A DNA stretch of 50,612 nt, taken from NCBI RefSeq assembly GCF_000521215.1, contig NZ_KI928917.1:375008-425619 (forward strand), in the 5' to 3' direction. Under the pieces are notes generated by a model. It made no database searches. It worked only from the letters and a program-made list of their open reading frames with translations, and was not told the origin of the DNA. Source of the DNA: Labrenzia sp. DG1229. Lineage in GTDB: Bacteria > Pseudomonadota > Alphaproteobacteria > Rhizobiales > Stappiaceae. Within the stretch, counting starts at the first letter, position 1, and every line of letters begins with the position of its first letter. Both the position numbers and the translations under genes were made by a program. Positions 26,239 through 34,897 of this stretch are shown one piece after another.

Positions 26239-27722
26239 AGCTGGATCCAGGCGGTCTTGAGGTCGTGATACTTGTCCAGGGCATGAAGGGACTTGTCATG
26301 GCCGTTGCCGGATTGCTTTACTCCGCCCAGCGGCACGGTCAGATCGGCACCACCATATGTGTTGACGTGGATGACACCGGAGCGAATAGCGGCGATCATG
26401 CGGTGCGCACGGCCGAGATTTTCCGTCCAGACACCGGACGCCAGACCAAATTCCGTGCTGTTGGCAATCCGGATCGCATCATCTTCATCCTTGAAAGGCG
26501 TCACCGCCAGAACCGGGCCGAAAACTTCCCTTTGCGCAATCGTATCGGTCGGCTTCACATTGGTCATGACGGTCGGCTGCATGTAATATCCACCCGTTTC
26601 TTCCAGGATCCGTTGCCCCCCCGTACGCAGGTCAGCACCTTCGGCCTCAGCCGTCTCGACAAAGCCAAGATCCGCTTCCAATTGCGTCAGGCTGTGCACT
26701 GCGCCGATCTGTGATTTCAGATCCAGTGGATCGCCGACCTGGAATGCCTGGGCATGGGTACAAAGGGCGCTCACGAAGTCATCGTGAATATCTTCCTGGA
26801 TGAGCAACCTTGACCCGGCGACACAAACCTGGCCGGAATTTCGGAAAATGCCTGCGGCGGACACCTTGGCGGCCTCTTCCAGGTCCGGTGCGTCATTGAA
26901 AACGATATTGGGCGACTTGCCACCCAGTTCCAGATAACAACGCTTGAGGTTCGACGCCGCTGAATAGTTCAGAAGACGTCGGCCTGTCGCGCCTGAGCCG
27001 GTAAACACGAGCACGTCGACATCCATCGACAGCGCAAGCGCTTCACCGACGACGGTGCCAGGACCGGTGACGACGTTGAACACACCGTCGGGAACCCCTG
27101 CTTCCGCAGCCAGCTCGGCAATCCTGAGAAGGGACAGCGATGCAGATTCAGCAGGCTTCAGCACCAGTGAATTTCCCGCGGCAAGTGCAGGGGCAATTTT
27201 CCAGGAACCGATCATCAGCGGAAAATTCCAGGGAACGATGGCTCCGACAACACCGACCGGCGCATGATGGACAAGTGCGAGGATGTTTTGTGCCGTGGGT
27301 GCTATCTCGCCATACACCTTGTCGATCACTTCAGCGTAGTACCGGAAGGTCCCGGCGGCAGACAGGGCCTCGGCCTTGTAGGCCATGTTGATTTCCGTGC
27401 CGTTGTCCCGGACACCGAGCACGGTCAGCTCCAGGGCGTCACGTTCGATCAGGTCGGCAAGCCTGTGCAGGACTTTCTTGCGATGTGCCGGCGCCGTCTT
27501 CGACCAGCGGCCATCCTCGAATGCTGCGCGCGCGGAACGGACTGCCCGGTTCATGTCAGCAGCACTGCCGGATGCCAGACCGCAAAGGCGGGCCCCGTCA
27601 ATCGGGGAAACGACATCAAGCACTTCACCGGTTTCCGCGTGCGACTGCCGGCCATCGATGTGATGACCCTGATCGGGAACCGGGATTGCGCGAAGAGCAT
27701 CTATTGCGCCCTGTTCCAACAT
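26235..27722 (-). CDS. NAD(P)-dependent aldehyde dehydrogenase
   Basis: The 495-residue protein is a complete ALDH. Catalytic residues are Cys300 (NSGQVCVAGS), Glu265 (LELGGKSPN) and Asn165 (VPWNFPL). The style is near gamma-glutamyl-aminobutyraldehyde or betaine-aldehyde dehydrogenases, which take amino- or hydroxy-substituted aldehydes. It is likely to oxidise the aldehyde released by the phospho-lyase-like enzyme, whose start overlaps its stop by 4 bp. tctA ends 6 bp upstream of its start, so it is in the same operon. Confidence 0.9.
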   Translation of the reverse strand: MLEQGAIDALRAIPVPDQGHHIDGRQSHAETGEVLDVVSPIDGARLCGLASGSAADMNRAVRSARAAFEDGRWSKTAPAHRKKVLHRLADLIERDALELTVLGVRDNGTEINMAYKAEALSAAGTFRYYAEVIDKVYGEIAPTAQNILALVHHAPVGVVGAIVPWNFPLMIGSWKIAPALAAGNSLVLKPAESASLSLLRIAELAAEAGVPDGVFNVVTGPGTVVGEALALSMDVDVLVFTGSGATGRRLLNYSAASNLKRCYLELGGKSPNIVFNDAPDLEEAAKVSAAGIFRNSGQVCVAGSRLLIQEDIHDDFVSALCTHAQAFQVGDPLDLKSQIGAVHSLTQLEADLGFVETAEAEGADLRTGGQRILEETGGYYMQPTVMTNVKPTDTIAQREVFGPVLAVTPFKDEDDAIRIANSTEFGLASGVWTENLGRAHRMIAAIRSGVIHVNTYGGADLTVPLGGVKQSGNGHDKSLHALDKYHDLKTAWIQL

Positions 27723-27728
27723 TGGTTT

Positions 27729-29252
27729 TTACCCTTGTTGTGTTGATGTATCTGAATTGCTTGACGTTTCCTGCAAGCGTTTGGACTTGTGCTCCCGAAT
27801 GACCGTCCGCACGTGCAGGATCAGAATGAGCAGGATCATGACGAACAAGACAGCTGCAATCGGCCGGTCGACAAAATCGAGTGGCGATTTCACCCGCGCC
27901 ATCGCGCTGCGCAGTTTCACTTCCATGATACCTCCCAGAACCATCCCAAGAATTATGGGAACGATCGGCAGGTTGAGCCGTTTCAGGATAAGGCCGAAGA
28001 CACCGAACGCGGACGCGATGGCGCAGTCGGTGATCGAGTTGCGCAGCGAATAGACGCCGACAAACGACAAGGTCAGGATCATCACTCCCAGGAACCGTGT
28101 GGGGATCTGGATGATTTTCAAAAGCAGGTTCGTGGACGAGAGCAGGAAAGCCAGCACGATGACGTTGAGCAGGATCAGGGCAATATAGATCGCGATCACG
28201 AAGTCCAGCTGCCCCTGAAACAACTGCGGACCGGGAATGACATTGTGAACATAGAAGACCGACAACATCATGGCCGTCAGTGCTTCACCCGGGATGCCGA
28301 GCGCCAGGAGCGGTATCATCGCGGCGCCCGGAACAGCATTGTTCGCCGCCTCCGACGCGATCAGACCTTCGGGCGCCCCATTGCCGAATTCATCGGGTGT
28401 CTTCGAGGTTTTCTGTGCATAGGTATAGGACAGGAACTGGGCCGTGAATTCGCCGACGCCCGGGATCATTCCCATCAGGACACCGAGGCTGGAAGACACC
28501 GAAGCGACGCGCTTGAAGCGGAACAATTCGCTCAGGCCGGAAAAGAGATTGCCTTCCACCCGGGCCTCACCGGGCTTGTGATCCTTGTCGACCAGAAGCA
28601 GAAGCGCTTGCGAAATTGCAAACAGCCCGAGCACGACGACGATCAGGTTTATGCCTGACGTCAGCCAGGTCATGTCGAATGTGAAACGCTTGGTGTATTT
28701 GACCGGCTCCAGCCCGATCGTGCTCAGAAATATGCCGAATGAGGCCAGCATACCAGCGGCAAAGACCTGACCGCGATGGGCGAGCACGACGAGGATGATG
28801 CCGAGCAACGCTGCAAGGAAAATCTCCCGGCTGCCAAAATGCGGGGCGACCATGGCAAGCAGAGGCGAGAGCAGGATCAGGCAGACAACGGAAAAGATAC
28901 CGCCAAAAAAGGATGCCGAATAGGCGAGCGAGAGCGCGCGATGGCCCTCGCCGCGCTTGGTCATCGGGTAACCGTCATAGGTTGTCAGTGCATTGACGGC
29001 CGTTCCGGGCGTATTGATCAGAATCGCCGGAATTGCGCCGCCATACATGGACGAACCGTAGACGCCGAGCATCAGGGTCAAACCGACGATCGGTTCAAAG
29101 GCGAAGGTTGCCGGCAGGAGAATGGCAATGGCGACCGCCGCGCCCACTCCTGGCAATGCGCCAATGATCACGCCGCCGATCGACCCGAGCAGAAGCGCGA
29201 CCAGGACCTGCCACTGGGACAGAATGGCAATGCTTGAAAGAAGTGTTTCCAT
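27729..29252 (-). CDS. tctA: TTT transporter large permease (TctA)
   Basis: The 507-residue protein has about 11-12 membrane segments. It shows family motifs such as GVIIGALPGVGAAVAIAILLP near the N-terminus, TPGTAVNALTTYDGYPM, and GLIASEAANNAVPGAAMIPLLALGIPG in the middle. It is the ion-coupled permease of the tripartite tricarboxylate transporter group, acting with TctB and the periplasmic TctC. The gap to tctB is 7 bp. Substrates of the group are mainly carboxylates; here the operon suggests an amino or hydroxy acid. Confidence 0.92.
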   Translation of the reverse strand: METLLSSIAILSQWQVLVALLLGSIGGVIIGALPGVGAAVAIAILLPATFAFEPIVGLTLMLGVYGSSMYGGAIPAILINTPGTAVNALTTYDGYPMTKRGEGHRALSLAYSASFFGGIFSVVCLILLSPLLAMVAPHFGSREIFLAALLGIILVVLAHRGQVFAAGMLASFGIFLSTIGLEPVKYTKRFTFDMTWLTSGINLIVVVLGLFAISQALLLLVDKDHKPGEARVEGNLFSGLSELFRFKRVASVSSSLGVLMGMIPGVGEFTAQFLSYTYAQKTSKTPDEFGNGAPEGLIASEAANNAVPGAAMIPLLALGIPGEALTAMMLSVFYVHNVIPGPQLFQGQLDFVIAIYIALILLNVIVLAFLLSSTNLLLKIIQIPTRFLGVMILTLSFVGVYSLRNSITDCAIASAFGVFGLILKRLNLPIVPIILGMVLGGIMEVKLRSAMARVKSPLDFVDRPIAAVLFVMILLILILHVRTVIREHKSKRLQETSSNSDTSTQQG

Positions 29253-29259
29253 TACCGCC

Positions 29260-29799
29260 TCACAAATAGGTCAAGGCAAAAGCCCGAATTTGTTCAGGAA
29301 ATGCTTCATAGATCTGTCCTGCGGGAATTTTCACTTGCAGGATCGACCTGAAGATCACCGCGACACAGACCGCGAACAAAGCGGCAAATCCAAGAAAACG
29401 AGGAGTGGCCAGACCAACCCGAACCGTCAGAAGACACGTGAAAAACACTGTTGTCGGCAGATAGCCAAGCAGGGGTACGACCGCGACATAGAGCAGAAAA
29501 TAGAGAACGAACTCCAGCGACCGAAGCCAGAAAACGACCTCGAGCCACCTGCCCAGAATACGCGGTGAGCACACGGAACCGACGAAGTGGAAAATCGCGA
29601 ACAGCGTCATTGCGATCAGCGATGCTGCCGGCCAGAACCGGGGCTGCGCGAACCACTTCGTCCGCTTGACCCAGGACGTTTCCCCGTAAATCTGCGTGAG
29701 CAGGAAAACGGAGAGAGCCAGGAAAAGGATCGCAAAAACAATATCGCCGGGACGCCTGTGCCGCCGGAACAGTTCCTGAAGTGTCTTGATATGTGCCAT
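29260..29799 (-). CDS. tctB: TTT transporter small membrane subunit (TctB)
   Basis: The 179-residue protein has four hydrophobic segments: IVFAILFLALSVFLL, LIAMTLFAIFHFV, FVLYFLLYVAVVPLLGYLP and FLGFAALFAVCVAVIF. This is the TctB topology. It lies between tctC and tctA on the same strand. Sequence is poorly conserved in this family, so the call rests on topology and context. Confidence 0.82.
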   Translation of the reverse strand: MAHIKTLQELFRRHRRPGDIVFAILFLALSVFLLTQIYGETSWVKRTKWFAQPRFWPAASLIAMTLFAIFHFVGSVCSPRILGRWLEVVFWLRSLEFVLYFLLYVAVVPLLGYLPTTVFFTCLLTVRVGLATPRFLGFAALFAVCVAVIFRSILQVKIPAGQIYEAFPEQIRAFALTYL

Positions 29800-29868
29800 C
29801 GGCCCGACCTTTTGCGCTGTACGGGCCGGACGGTTGCGTCACGCAGACCGCCCGGCCGGACGAGAGGC

Positions 29869-30804
29869 TTATTCGCCGAGCAGTTCGGAGATCTTGCCGT
29901 TGACGGCCTTGTCGGAAGCGATCTGGGCGTTGGATGCGTCCACATCCTGCCAGTAGATCAGTACACCCGTTTCGCCGATCAGGTTCCGGGCTTCGGGCTT
30001 TTCAAGGGCGGCCTTGGCGGCAGCTTCGATCTTTTCGCGGGCATCCGCAGGAACATCCTTGTGCACGAAGAGACCATTCCAGAGCGCGACATCGAGATCC
30101 GGATTGATTTCCGACACCCTTGGCACGTCCGGAATGATGGAAATCCGCTCGGTACCGATGCTTGCAAGGATCTTCAAATCGTCCTTGCAAGGGAAAATCT
30201 GCTGCAGGGTAGTGTTGATCACGTCGACGTCACCAGATGCAAGCGTGTTGCAGTTGAGTTCGTCAAACGCTGCTTCGCTGGCGAAATCGAAATCAGACGA
30301 AGCGGCCAGCGCGAACGTAATCCGGGTTGGCGGCAGCACGGAGCCGAAATGGCCGAGCGCCACGTCATTTTCTTTCGCATATGCCACCAGCTCCTCCCAG
30401 GTGGAATATGGCGCATCGGCGCCGGCAGCGATCACAAAGGGGTAAGTCATGAAAATGCCAACCGGCTCAAACGGGTTGGGCGTCAATTCCGGAATTCCGA
30501 TGAGTTCACCGGCAATCGGCACGGCAGGGACGAAGGACCCGATCGTGTAACCGTCAGCCGGCGCGGTCGCGACCTCCACGGCACCAGGGAACGGACCACC
30601 GCCACCGCCCGGCTTGTTCACGACAGCAGCCGGAACGCCATACATGTTTTGAAATTCATCCGCGATCATCCGCGTCAGAACATCTTCCAAATCGCCCGGA
30701 GGCCAGGGAACGATGAAGGAAACGGGCTTTTCCGGATAGTCCGCCAAAGCAGCCGTTACACTCATCAAGCTTGCCGCAGTTATGGCAATCGCATGCTTCC
30801 TCAT
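29869..30804 (-). CDS. tctC: TTT periplasmic solute-binding protein (TctC)
   Basis: The 311-residue protein has a signal peptide (MRKHAIAITAASLMSVTAALA) and the TctC/Bug fold: YPEKPVSFIVPWPPGDLEDVLTR, then VNKPGGGGG, then ADGYTIG. In the first ligand loop the usual GG before the aspartate is changed to GDLED, so the specificity may be unusual. Two cysteines (LNCNTL and FPCKDD) could form a disulfide. I chose ATG 30804 because GAGGGA precedes it; the ATG at 30819 lies in that site. It is the first gene of the operon divergent from IclR. Confidence 0.88.
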   Translation of the reverse strand: MRKHAIAITAASLMSVTAALADYPEKPVSFIVPWPPGDLEDVLTRMIADEFQNMYGVPAAVVNKPGGGGGPFPGAVEVATAPADGYTIGSFVPAVPIAGELIGIPELTPNPFEPVGIFMTYPFVIAAGADAPYSTWEELVAYAKENDVALGHFGSVLPPTRITFALAASSDFDFASEAAFDELNCNTLASGDVDVINTTLQQIFPCKDDLKILASIGTERISIIPDVPRVSEINPDLDVALWNGLFVHKDVPADAREKIEAAAKAALEKPEARNLIGETGVLIYWQDVDASNAQIASDKAVNGKISELLGE

Positions 30805-30953
30805 AATCACGTCCCTCATCTGGTGGTTATCTGCCTGCCTTGTGCGGCCGGTCTGCGTAATTTTTTATTTGCGTTGTTAAAGGTTGTCATATTAAATAAC
30901 TAACTGTCAACCTCCAATCAAACGGCGGATTGAACTATGTCACTCTCGAAAAC

Positions 30954-30970
30954 GGTTCAAATAATGAACC
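30954..30970. promoter_or_regulatory. Perfect dyad between tctC and iclR-type gene
   Basis: GGTTCA and TGAACC flank a 5-bp AATAA spacer in the 225-bp AT-rich intergenic region. A longer-range inverted repeat, TTTATTTGCG (30864-30873) and CGCAAATAAA (30977-30986), encloses it. IclR-family operators are often short dyads of this kind, so control of both directions by the adjacent regulator is plausible. This is inference from position. Confidence 0.5.
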
Positions 30971-31044
30971 ATCGGTCGCAAATAAATATTGTTTCAAATG
31001 CAACTATCTGTCAAGATTAATGTGAAGAAACGCTCGCGGCCACG

Positions 31045-31875
31045 TTGCCGGGAGACACAAAACGGCAATTGACACGGACCGGATATTCGATGGGTACGAT
31101 CACCAAGGCGCTCAATCTGCTGAACCACTTTTCTCCGAACCATCCGGAAATCGGTCTGACGGAATTCCGGAAACTGTCCGGTCAGGACAAGGCGACGGTT
31201 CACCGGCATCTGATCGAACTTGCCGCAAACGGTTTCCTGGAACAGAACCCGGTCACGCGCGGGTACAGGCTCGGTCCGGCAATCCTTCGGCTTGCCGCGG
31301 TTCGCGAGCGCCTGTTTCCGGCAAGGACAATCGTTGCCCCTCTGGTGGAGGCCCTGGCATCCGAACTTGGCGAACTGGTGCATGTCTCGCTGCGCGAAGG
31401 CAATCACATGTCACCGCTGTTTCACCACGATGCCCTGATCCACGGAACGCGGGTCTATTTCGATGAGGCTGAACTGCTTCCGTTGCATGCAACGGCATCC
31501 GGTCTGGCAATGCTGGCCTTCGGTCCGGAAAACCTGTTGCCTGACCTGCTCAAAGCGCCCCTGCCCGCCGCCACCGAACACACCATTACCGATCACACCC
31601 AATTGAGGTCGACGGTTGAAAAGGTGCGCGAGGCAGGGATCGCCTTCGTCGACCAGGGATTCGAAGCACACGTTTCCTCATTTGCGGCCCCCCTGTTCGG
31701 CGACCAGCCGGAAGCTATCGGAACAATCGCGGTGGCCCTTCCAACCGTCCGGGTGACCGATGACATGAGGCTCAGAATAAAGGCCGCCCTTCCCCGGACC
31801 GCCAATGAAGTCACCGAAAAGCTCGGCGGCACAGTCCCGGTCGATCTCAGAAGGATCTGGACCAATGCCGCTTGA
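31045..31875 (+). CDS. IclR-family transcriptional regulator
   Basis: The protein has the IclR winged helix (GTITKALNLLNHF, IGLTEFRKLSGQDKATVHRHLIELAANGFLE) and an IclR effector domain (LVHVSLREGNHMSPLFHHD, then GIAFVDQGFEAHVSSFAAPLF). The start is uncertain: TTG 31045 or ATG 31090, the latter giving 261 residues and a more usual N-terminus. The HAD hydrolase gene starts inside its 3' end (11-bp overlap). Its position between two catabolic gene sets suggests that it senses their substrate or an intermediate and controls both. Confidence 0.88.
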   Translation: MPGDTKRQLTRTGYSMGTITKALNLLNHFSPNHPEIGLTEFRKLSGQDKATVHRHLIELAANGFLEQNPVTRGYRLGPAILRLAAVRERLFPARTIVAPLVEALASELGELVHVSLREGNHMSPLFHHDALIHGTRVYFDEAELLPLHATASGLAMLAFGPENLLPDLLKAPLPAATEHTITDHTQLRSTVEKVREAGIAFVDQGFEAHVSSFAAPLFGDQPEAIGTIAVALPTVRVTDDMRLRIKAALPRTANEVTEKLGGTVPVDLRRIWTNAA

Positions 31876-32527
31876 AGCCGACGCTCTTGTCCTGGACTTC
31901 GGCGGGGTCGTCACCCGCACCCTCTTCGAGACCCATGATCTCACCGAACGCGCACTTGGCCTGGAACCGGGAACCTTGACATGGCAGGGGCCGTTTGAGC
32001 CCGGTTCGGATCCCCTTTGGCGATCCATGCAGGCAGACGAAATTTCCGAACGTGACTACTGGCGCCGGAGAACCGAGGATGTCGCTGCCCTGACCGGCAG
32101 GCCGTGGTCGGAGATGGCCGACTTCGTGAAAGCGGCACGTGGCGCGGATCCGGAAGCCGTCATGCGCCCGGAGGCGCTTCAGGCTATCGAGACCACACGC
32201 AAGGCCGGCAAGAAACTCGCAATCCTCTCCAATGAACTCGATCTCTTTTACGGGTCGGACTTCAAAATGAAACTGCCGTTCCTGCAAGACTTCGACACCA
32301 TTGTCGACGCCACCTACACGAAAATCCTGAAACCCGACCCAAGGGCTTACGAACTCTGCCTGAGCAAACTCGACCTGCCTGCGGAGGCCTGTGTTTTCGT
32401 CGATGACCAGCTCCGCAACATCAGGGGCGCGGAAGCAGTCGGCATGCACTCTGTCCACTTCGACGTTCTTGACCCGGCAGCTTCCTATTCGGAAGCCCTT
32501 GGCCTGCTCGGCCTGTCATCCAGTTAA
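31865..32527 (+). CDS. HAD-superfamily hydrolase
   Basis: The 220-residue protein contains the HAD motifs: motif I LDFGGVVT with the nucleophile Asp near residue 10, motif II ILSNE, the lysine in KILKPDPRAY, and motif IV VFVDDQLRN. The second motif-I aspartate of phosphatases is replaced by Gly, as in the N-terminal domain of soluble epoxide hydrolase and related proteins. Phosphatase, dehalogenase or other hydrolase activity is possible. It overlaps the IclR gene and lies 12 bp before the aminotransferase, so the three form one unit. Confidence 0.8.
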   Translation: MPLEADALVLDFGGVVTRTLFETHDLTERALGLEPGTLTWQGPFEPGSDPLWRSMQADEISERDYWRRRTEDVAALTGRPWSEMADFVKAARGADPEAVMRPEALQAIETTRKAGKKLAILSNELDLFYGSDFKMKLPFLQDFDTIVDATYTKILKPDPRAYELCLSKLDLPAEACVFVDDQLRNIRGAEAVGMHSVHFDVLDPAASYSEALGLLGLSSS

Positions 32528-32539
32528 AGGAGATCCGAA

Positions 32540-33895
32540 ATGAAGGAAGCAAACTTCCTTAAGGAAAACAATGCCCGGCACGTGTGGCATCCCATGGCGC
32601 ATACAGCTGACAGCCTGGCAAATCCACCCGACATCATCGTCGGTGGTGACGGGGTCGAGATCACCGACGTCGACGGAAACAGGGTTGTCGACGCCGTTGG
32701 CGGCCTCTGGAACGTCAATCTCGGATATTCCTGCGAACCGGTGAAGCGGGCCATTTCGGATCAGCTCGACAAGCTGCCCTACTACTCGATCTTTCGCGGC
32801 ACGACCAACGATGCGGTGATTGAGCTGAGCACGATGCTCCGGGATTTCTTTGAACCGGACGGTCTGAGCCGCGCCTTCTTCACCTCGGGCGGTTCCGACA
32901 GTGTCGAGGTTGCCCTCCGCCTTGCCCGTCAGTATCACAAGATTCGTGGCGAATCTGGCCGGATCAAGTTTCTCAGCCTGAAGAAGGGCTACCACGGAAC
33001 CCATACCTTGGGCGCGTCTGTAAACGGCAATGCCAATTTCAGAACAGCCTATGAACCGCTCATGCCGGGCTGTTACCATATTCCCGCGCCTTACACCTAC
33101 CGCAATCCATTCAACGAAACGGATCCGCAGAAACTGGCTCAGCTCTGCCTGTCGGCCCTGGAAGACGAAATCAGGTTCCAGGATCCGAGCACCATTGCCG
33201 CTTTCATCATGGAGCCCGTACTGGGCGCCGGAGGTGTCATTCCGCCACATGAAAGCTTCATGCCGGGTGTCCGGGAGATCTGCTCCAAACACGGCATTCT
33301 GCTTATTTCCGACGAAGTTATAACCGCCTTCGGCCGCACGGGCAGCTGGACAGGTGCCCGGCACTGGGGCGTTCAACCTGATCTTTTGTGTTGTGCCAAG
33401 GCGATCACCAACGGCTATTTTCCGTTCGGGGCCGTCATGGTCGCGGAAGGCGTTGCAGAAGTGTTCGAGAAGGATGAAACCGGCAAGGGATCGATCGGTT
33501 CCGGCTATACCTATTCAGGCCACCCGGTCGGCGCAGCGGCAGCCATCGCCTGTCTTCACGAAACCGAACGGCTGAACGTGAAGGACAATGCCGCGGCAAG
33601 GGGCAAGCAACTGCACGAAGGCCTTCGCAAGCTTTTCATGAAACATGAACTGATCGGAGACGTTCGCGGCGGCCACGGCCTGATGTGCGCACTGGAACTT
33701 GTTGCCGACCGCGCAACAAAAGCGCCGATCGACAAGGCAACCATCGGCAAGGTGCACCGGACAGCCTACGACAACGGCACGATGGTACGGGTCTCCGGAA
33801 ACAACATCATCCTGTCGCCACCACTGGTGCTGACCGAGGGACATGTGGAAACCATCCTGAACGCCCTTGATGCAGGCCTGGCGGCGGCAGGCTGA
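32540..33895 (+). CDS. Class III (omega) aminotransferase
   Basis: The 451-residue PLP enzyme has the PLP lysine at K287 (CCAKAITNGYFPFGAV), Asp258 (LISDEVITAFGRTG) and GTHTLGASVNG in the cofactor region. It resembles the aspartate aminotransferase family proteins of the omega-amino acid/diamine to pyruvate type, which transfer a terminal amino group. AAAGGAGAT precedes ATG 32540. It ends the IclR-HAD-aminotransferase unit and is convergent with hpaR. It could serve the IclR-linked operon, or supply aldehydes from aromatic amines made by the decarboxylase at 37532. Confidence 0.87.
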   Translation: MKEANFLKENNARHVWHPMAHTADSLANPPDIIVGGDGVEITDVDGNRVVDAVGGLWNVNLGYSCEPVKRAISDQLDKLPYYSIFRGTTNDAVIELSTMLRDFFEPDGLSRAFFTSGGSDSVEVALRLARQYHKIRGESGRIKFLSLKKGYHGTHTLGASVNGNANFRTAYEPLMPGCYHIPAPYTYRNPFNETDPQKLAQLCLSALEDEIRFQDPSTIAAFIMEPVLGAGGVIPPHESFMPGVREICSKHGILLISDEVITAFGRTGSWTGARHWGVQPDLLCCAKAITNGYFPFGAVMVAEGVAEVFEKDETGKGSIGSGYTYSGHPVGAAAAIACLHETERLNVKDNAAARGKQLHEGLRKLFMKHELIGDVRGGHGLMCALELVADRATKAPIDKATIGKVHRTAYDNGTMVRVSGNNIILSPPLVLTEGHVETILNALDAGLAAAG

Positions 33896-33951
33896 CCAGC
33901 GCAAAATGTGACGCTCGATAAGTGGTCAACGTTTTTCGAGTCGGCAGGTTT

Positions 33952-34404
33952 TCAGAGCTTCTGGAAATCCTCCAGGATATCCAAAAGCTCTGCCAGGCGC
34001 TTCTTGCCGATGACCTCTTCGATGCGGGTGGCGATGGCCTGTGCCTGGTCCAGCTTGTTGTGGATGATCGCCTGACCGGCCTCGGTGATGGCGACCGTCT
34101 GCTTGCGCCGGTCCGTCTCGTCCGCCTGACGGGTCACAAGGCCCTTTTCCAGGAGCGTCTGCACGATCCGTGTCTGGCTCGGCAAGAGCAGGCAGGCCCG
34201 CTCGGCCAGCGATGACGCGTCCTGCGGTCCGAACTCTTCCAGAACCCTGAGGATCCGCCACTGCTGCTCGGTGATGCCGCAATCCGACAGCATCTCGCGT
34301 ATCGGGCCCATGACCTTTTCCCGCGCCCGGATCAGGGCGATCGGAACGGAGCGTTTCGTTGAAGGCAGCGCAAGGGCGCCAGTGGCATTCAGATCGTCGG
34401 TCAT
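33952..34404 (-). CDS. hpaR: MarR-family regulator HpaR
   Basis: The protein is a MarR winged-helix regulator with ITEQQWRILRVLEEFGPQDASSLAERA and the wing RQADETDRRKQTVAITEAG. Its N-terminus (RSVPIALIRAREKVMGPIREML) is typical of HpaR, the repressor of the homoprotocatechuate cluster. Start ATG 34404 gives 150 residues; GTG 34440 would add 12. It is divergent from hpaF with a dyad over the hpaF promoter, fitting repression relieved by a pathway aromatic acid. Confidence 0.87.
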   Translation of the reverse strand: MTDDLNATGALALPSTKRSVPIALIRAREKVMGPIREMLSDCGITEQQWRILRVLEEFGPQDASSLAERACLLLPSQTRIVQTLLEKGLVTRQADETDRRKQTVAITEAGQAIIHNKLDQAQAIATRIEEVIGKKRLAELLDILEDFQKL

Positions 34405-34447
34405 TGTCGGCTCATAGCGAATTGTGGTGCGGTTGGACACAAAAAGT

Positions 34448-34497
34448 TTGACATCGTCATCTCAATATATTTAACATAGCAAATATTGTGCTGTTAA
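34448..34497 (+). promoter_or_regulatory. hpaF promoter with overlapping HpaR-type operator
   Basis: A -35 TTGACA (34448-34453) and a -10-like TAACAT (34472-34477) are 18 bp apart. A 27-bp dyad at 34471-34497 has arms TTAACA...CAA and TTG...TGTTAA, covering the -10 and reaching the hpaF ribosome site (AAGGA). MarR-family repressors commonly bind such dyads. HpaR binding is inferred. Confidence 0.6.
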
Positions 34498-34507
34498 GGA
34501 AAATGTC

Positions 34508-34894
34508 ATGCCGCACATTACCCTCGAATATTCCGCAAACCTCGAACAGCGCATCACTGTTCAGGATCTGTGTGAGCACCTGCGCGTGGAAGCGGCCCGG
34601 ATCGACGCCTTCCCGATGGCCGGTATCCGCGTGCGTACCCTGAAGGCGGAGCATTACAGCATTGCCGACGGCAACCCGGAACACGCCTTCATCGACATTT
34701 CCGTGCGCCTGCGCGCCGGGCGGCCGATGGACGTCAGGAAGGACGCGGCCAACCGCCTGTTCAACGCCGCCAAGGCGTTCCTGGAACCGGCCCTGGCCAC
34801 CAGCTCCCTCGCGCTTTCCCTGGAAATGCGCGACATCGACCCGGACCTTTCGCCCAAGACGGGCACCACACGCGACCATTTGGGGACTGCTTGA
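34508..34894 (+). CDS. hpaF: 5-carboxymethyl-2-hydroxymuconate isomerase
   Basis: The 128-residue protein begins MPHITLEYSANL, with the catalytic proline exposed after Met removal, and matches the CHM isomerase branch of the tautomerase superfamily (FPMAGIRVR, HAFIDISVRLRAGRP). It isomerises 5-carboxymethyl-2-hydroxymuconate after HpaE in homoprotocatechuate breakdown. It is the first gene after the HpaR-controlled promoter; hpaE starts 3 bp after its stop. Confidence 0.9.
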   Translation: MPHITLEYSANLEQRITVQDLCEHLRVEAARIDAFPMAGIRVRTLKAEHYSIADGNPEHAFIDISVRLRAGRPMDVRKDAANRLFNAAKAFLEPALATSSLALSLEMRDIDPDLSPKTGTTRDHLGTA

Positions 34895-34897
34895 ACC

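Noticed and set aside
29587..30903. 438-codon plus-strand frame opposite tctB and tctC
   Set aside because: Antisense shadow of two well-supported transporter genes.
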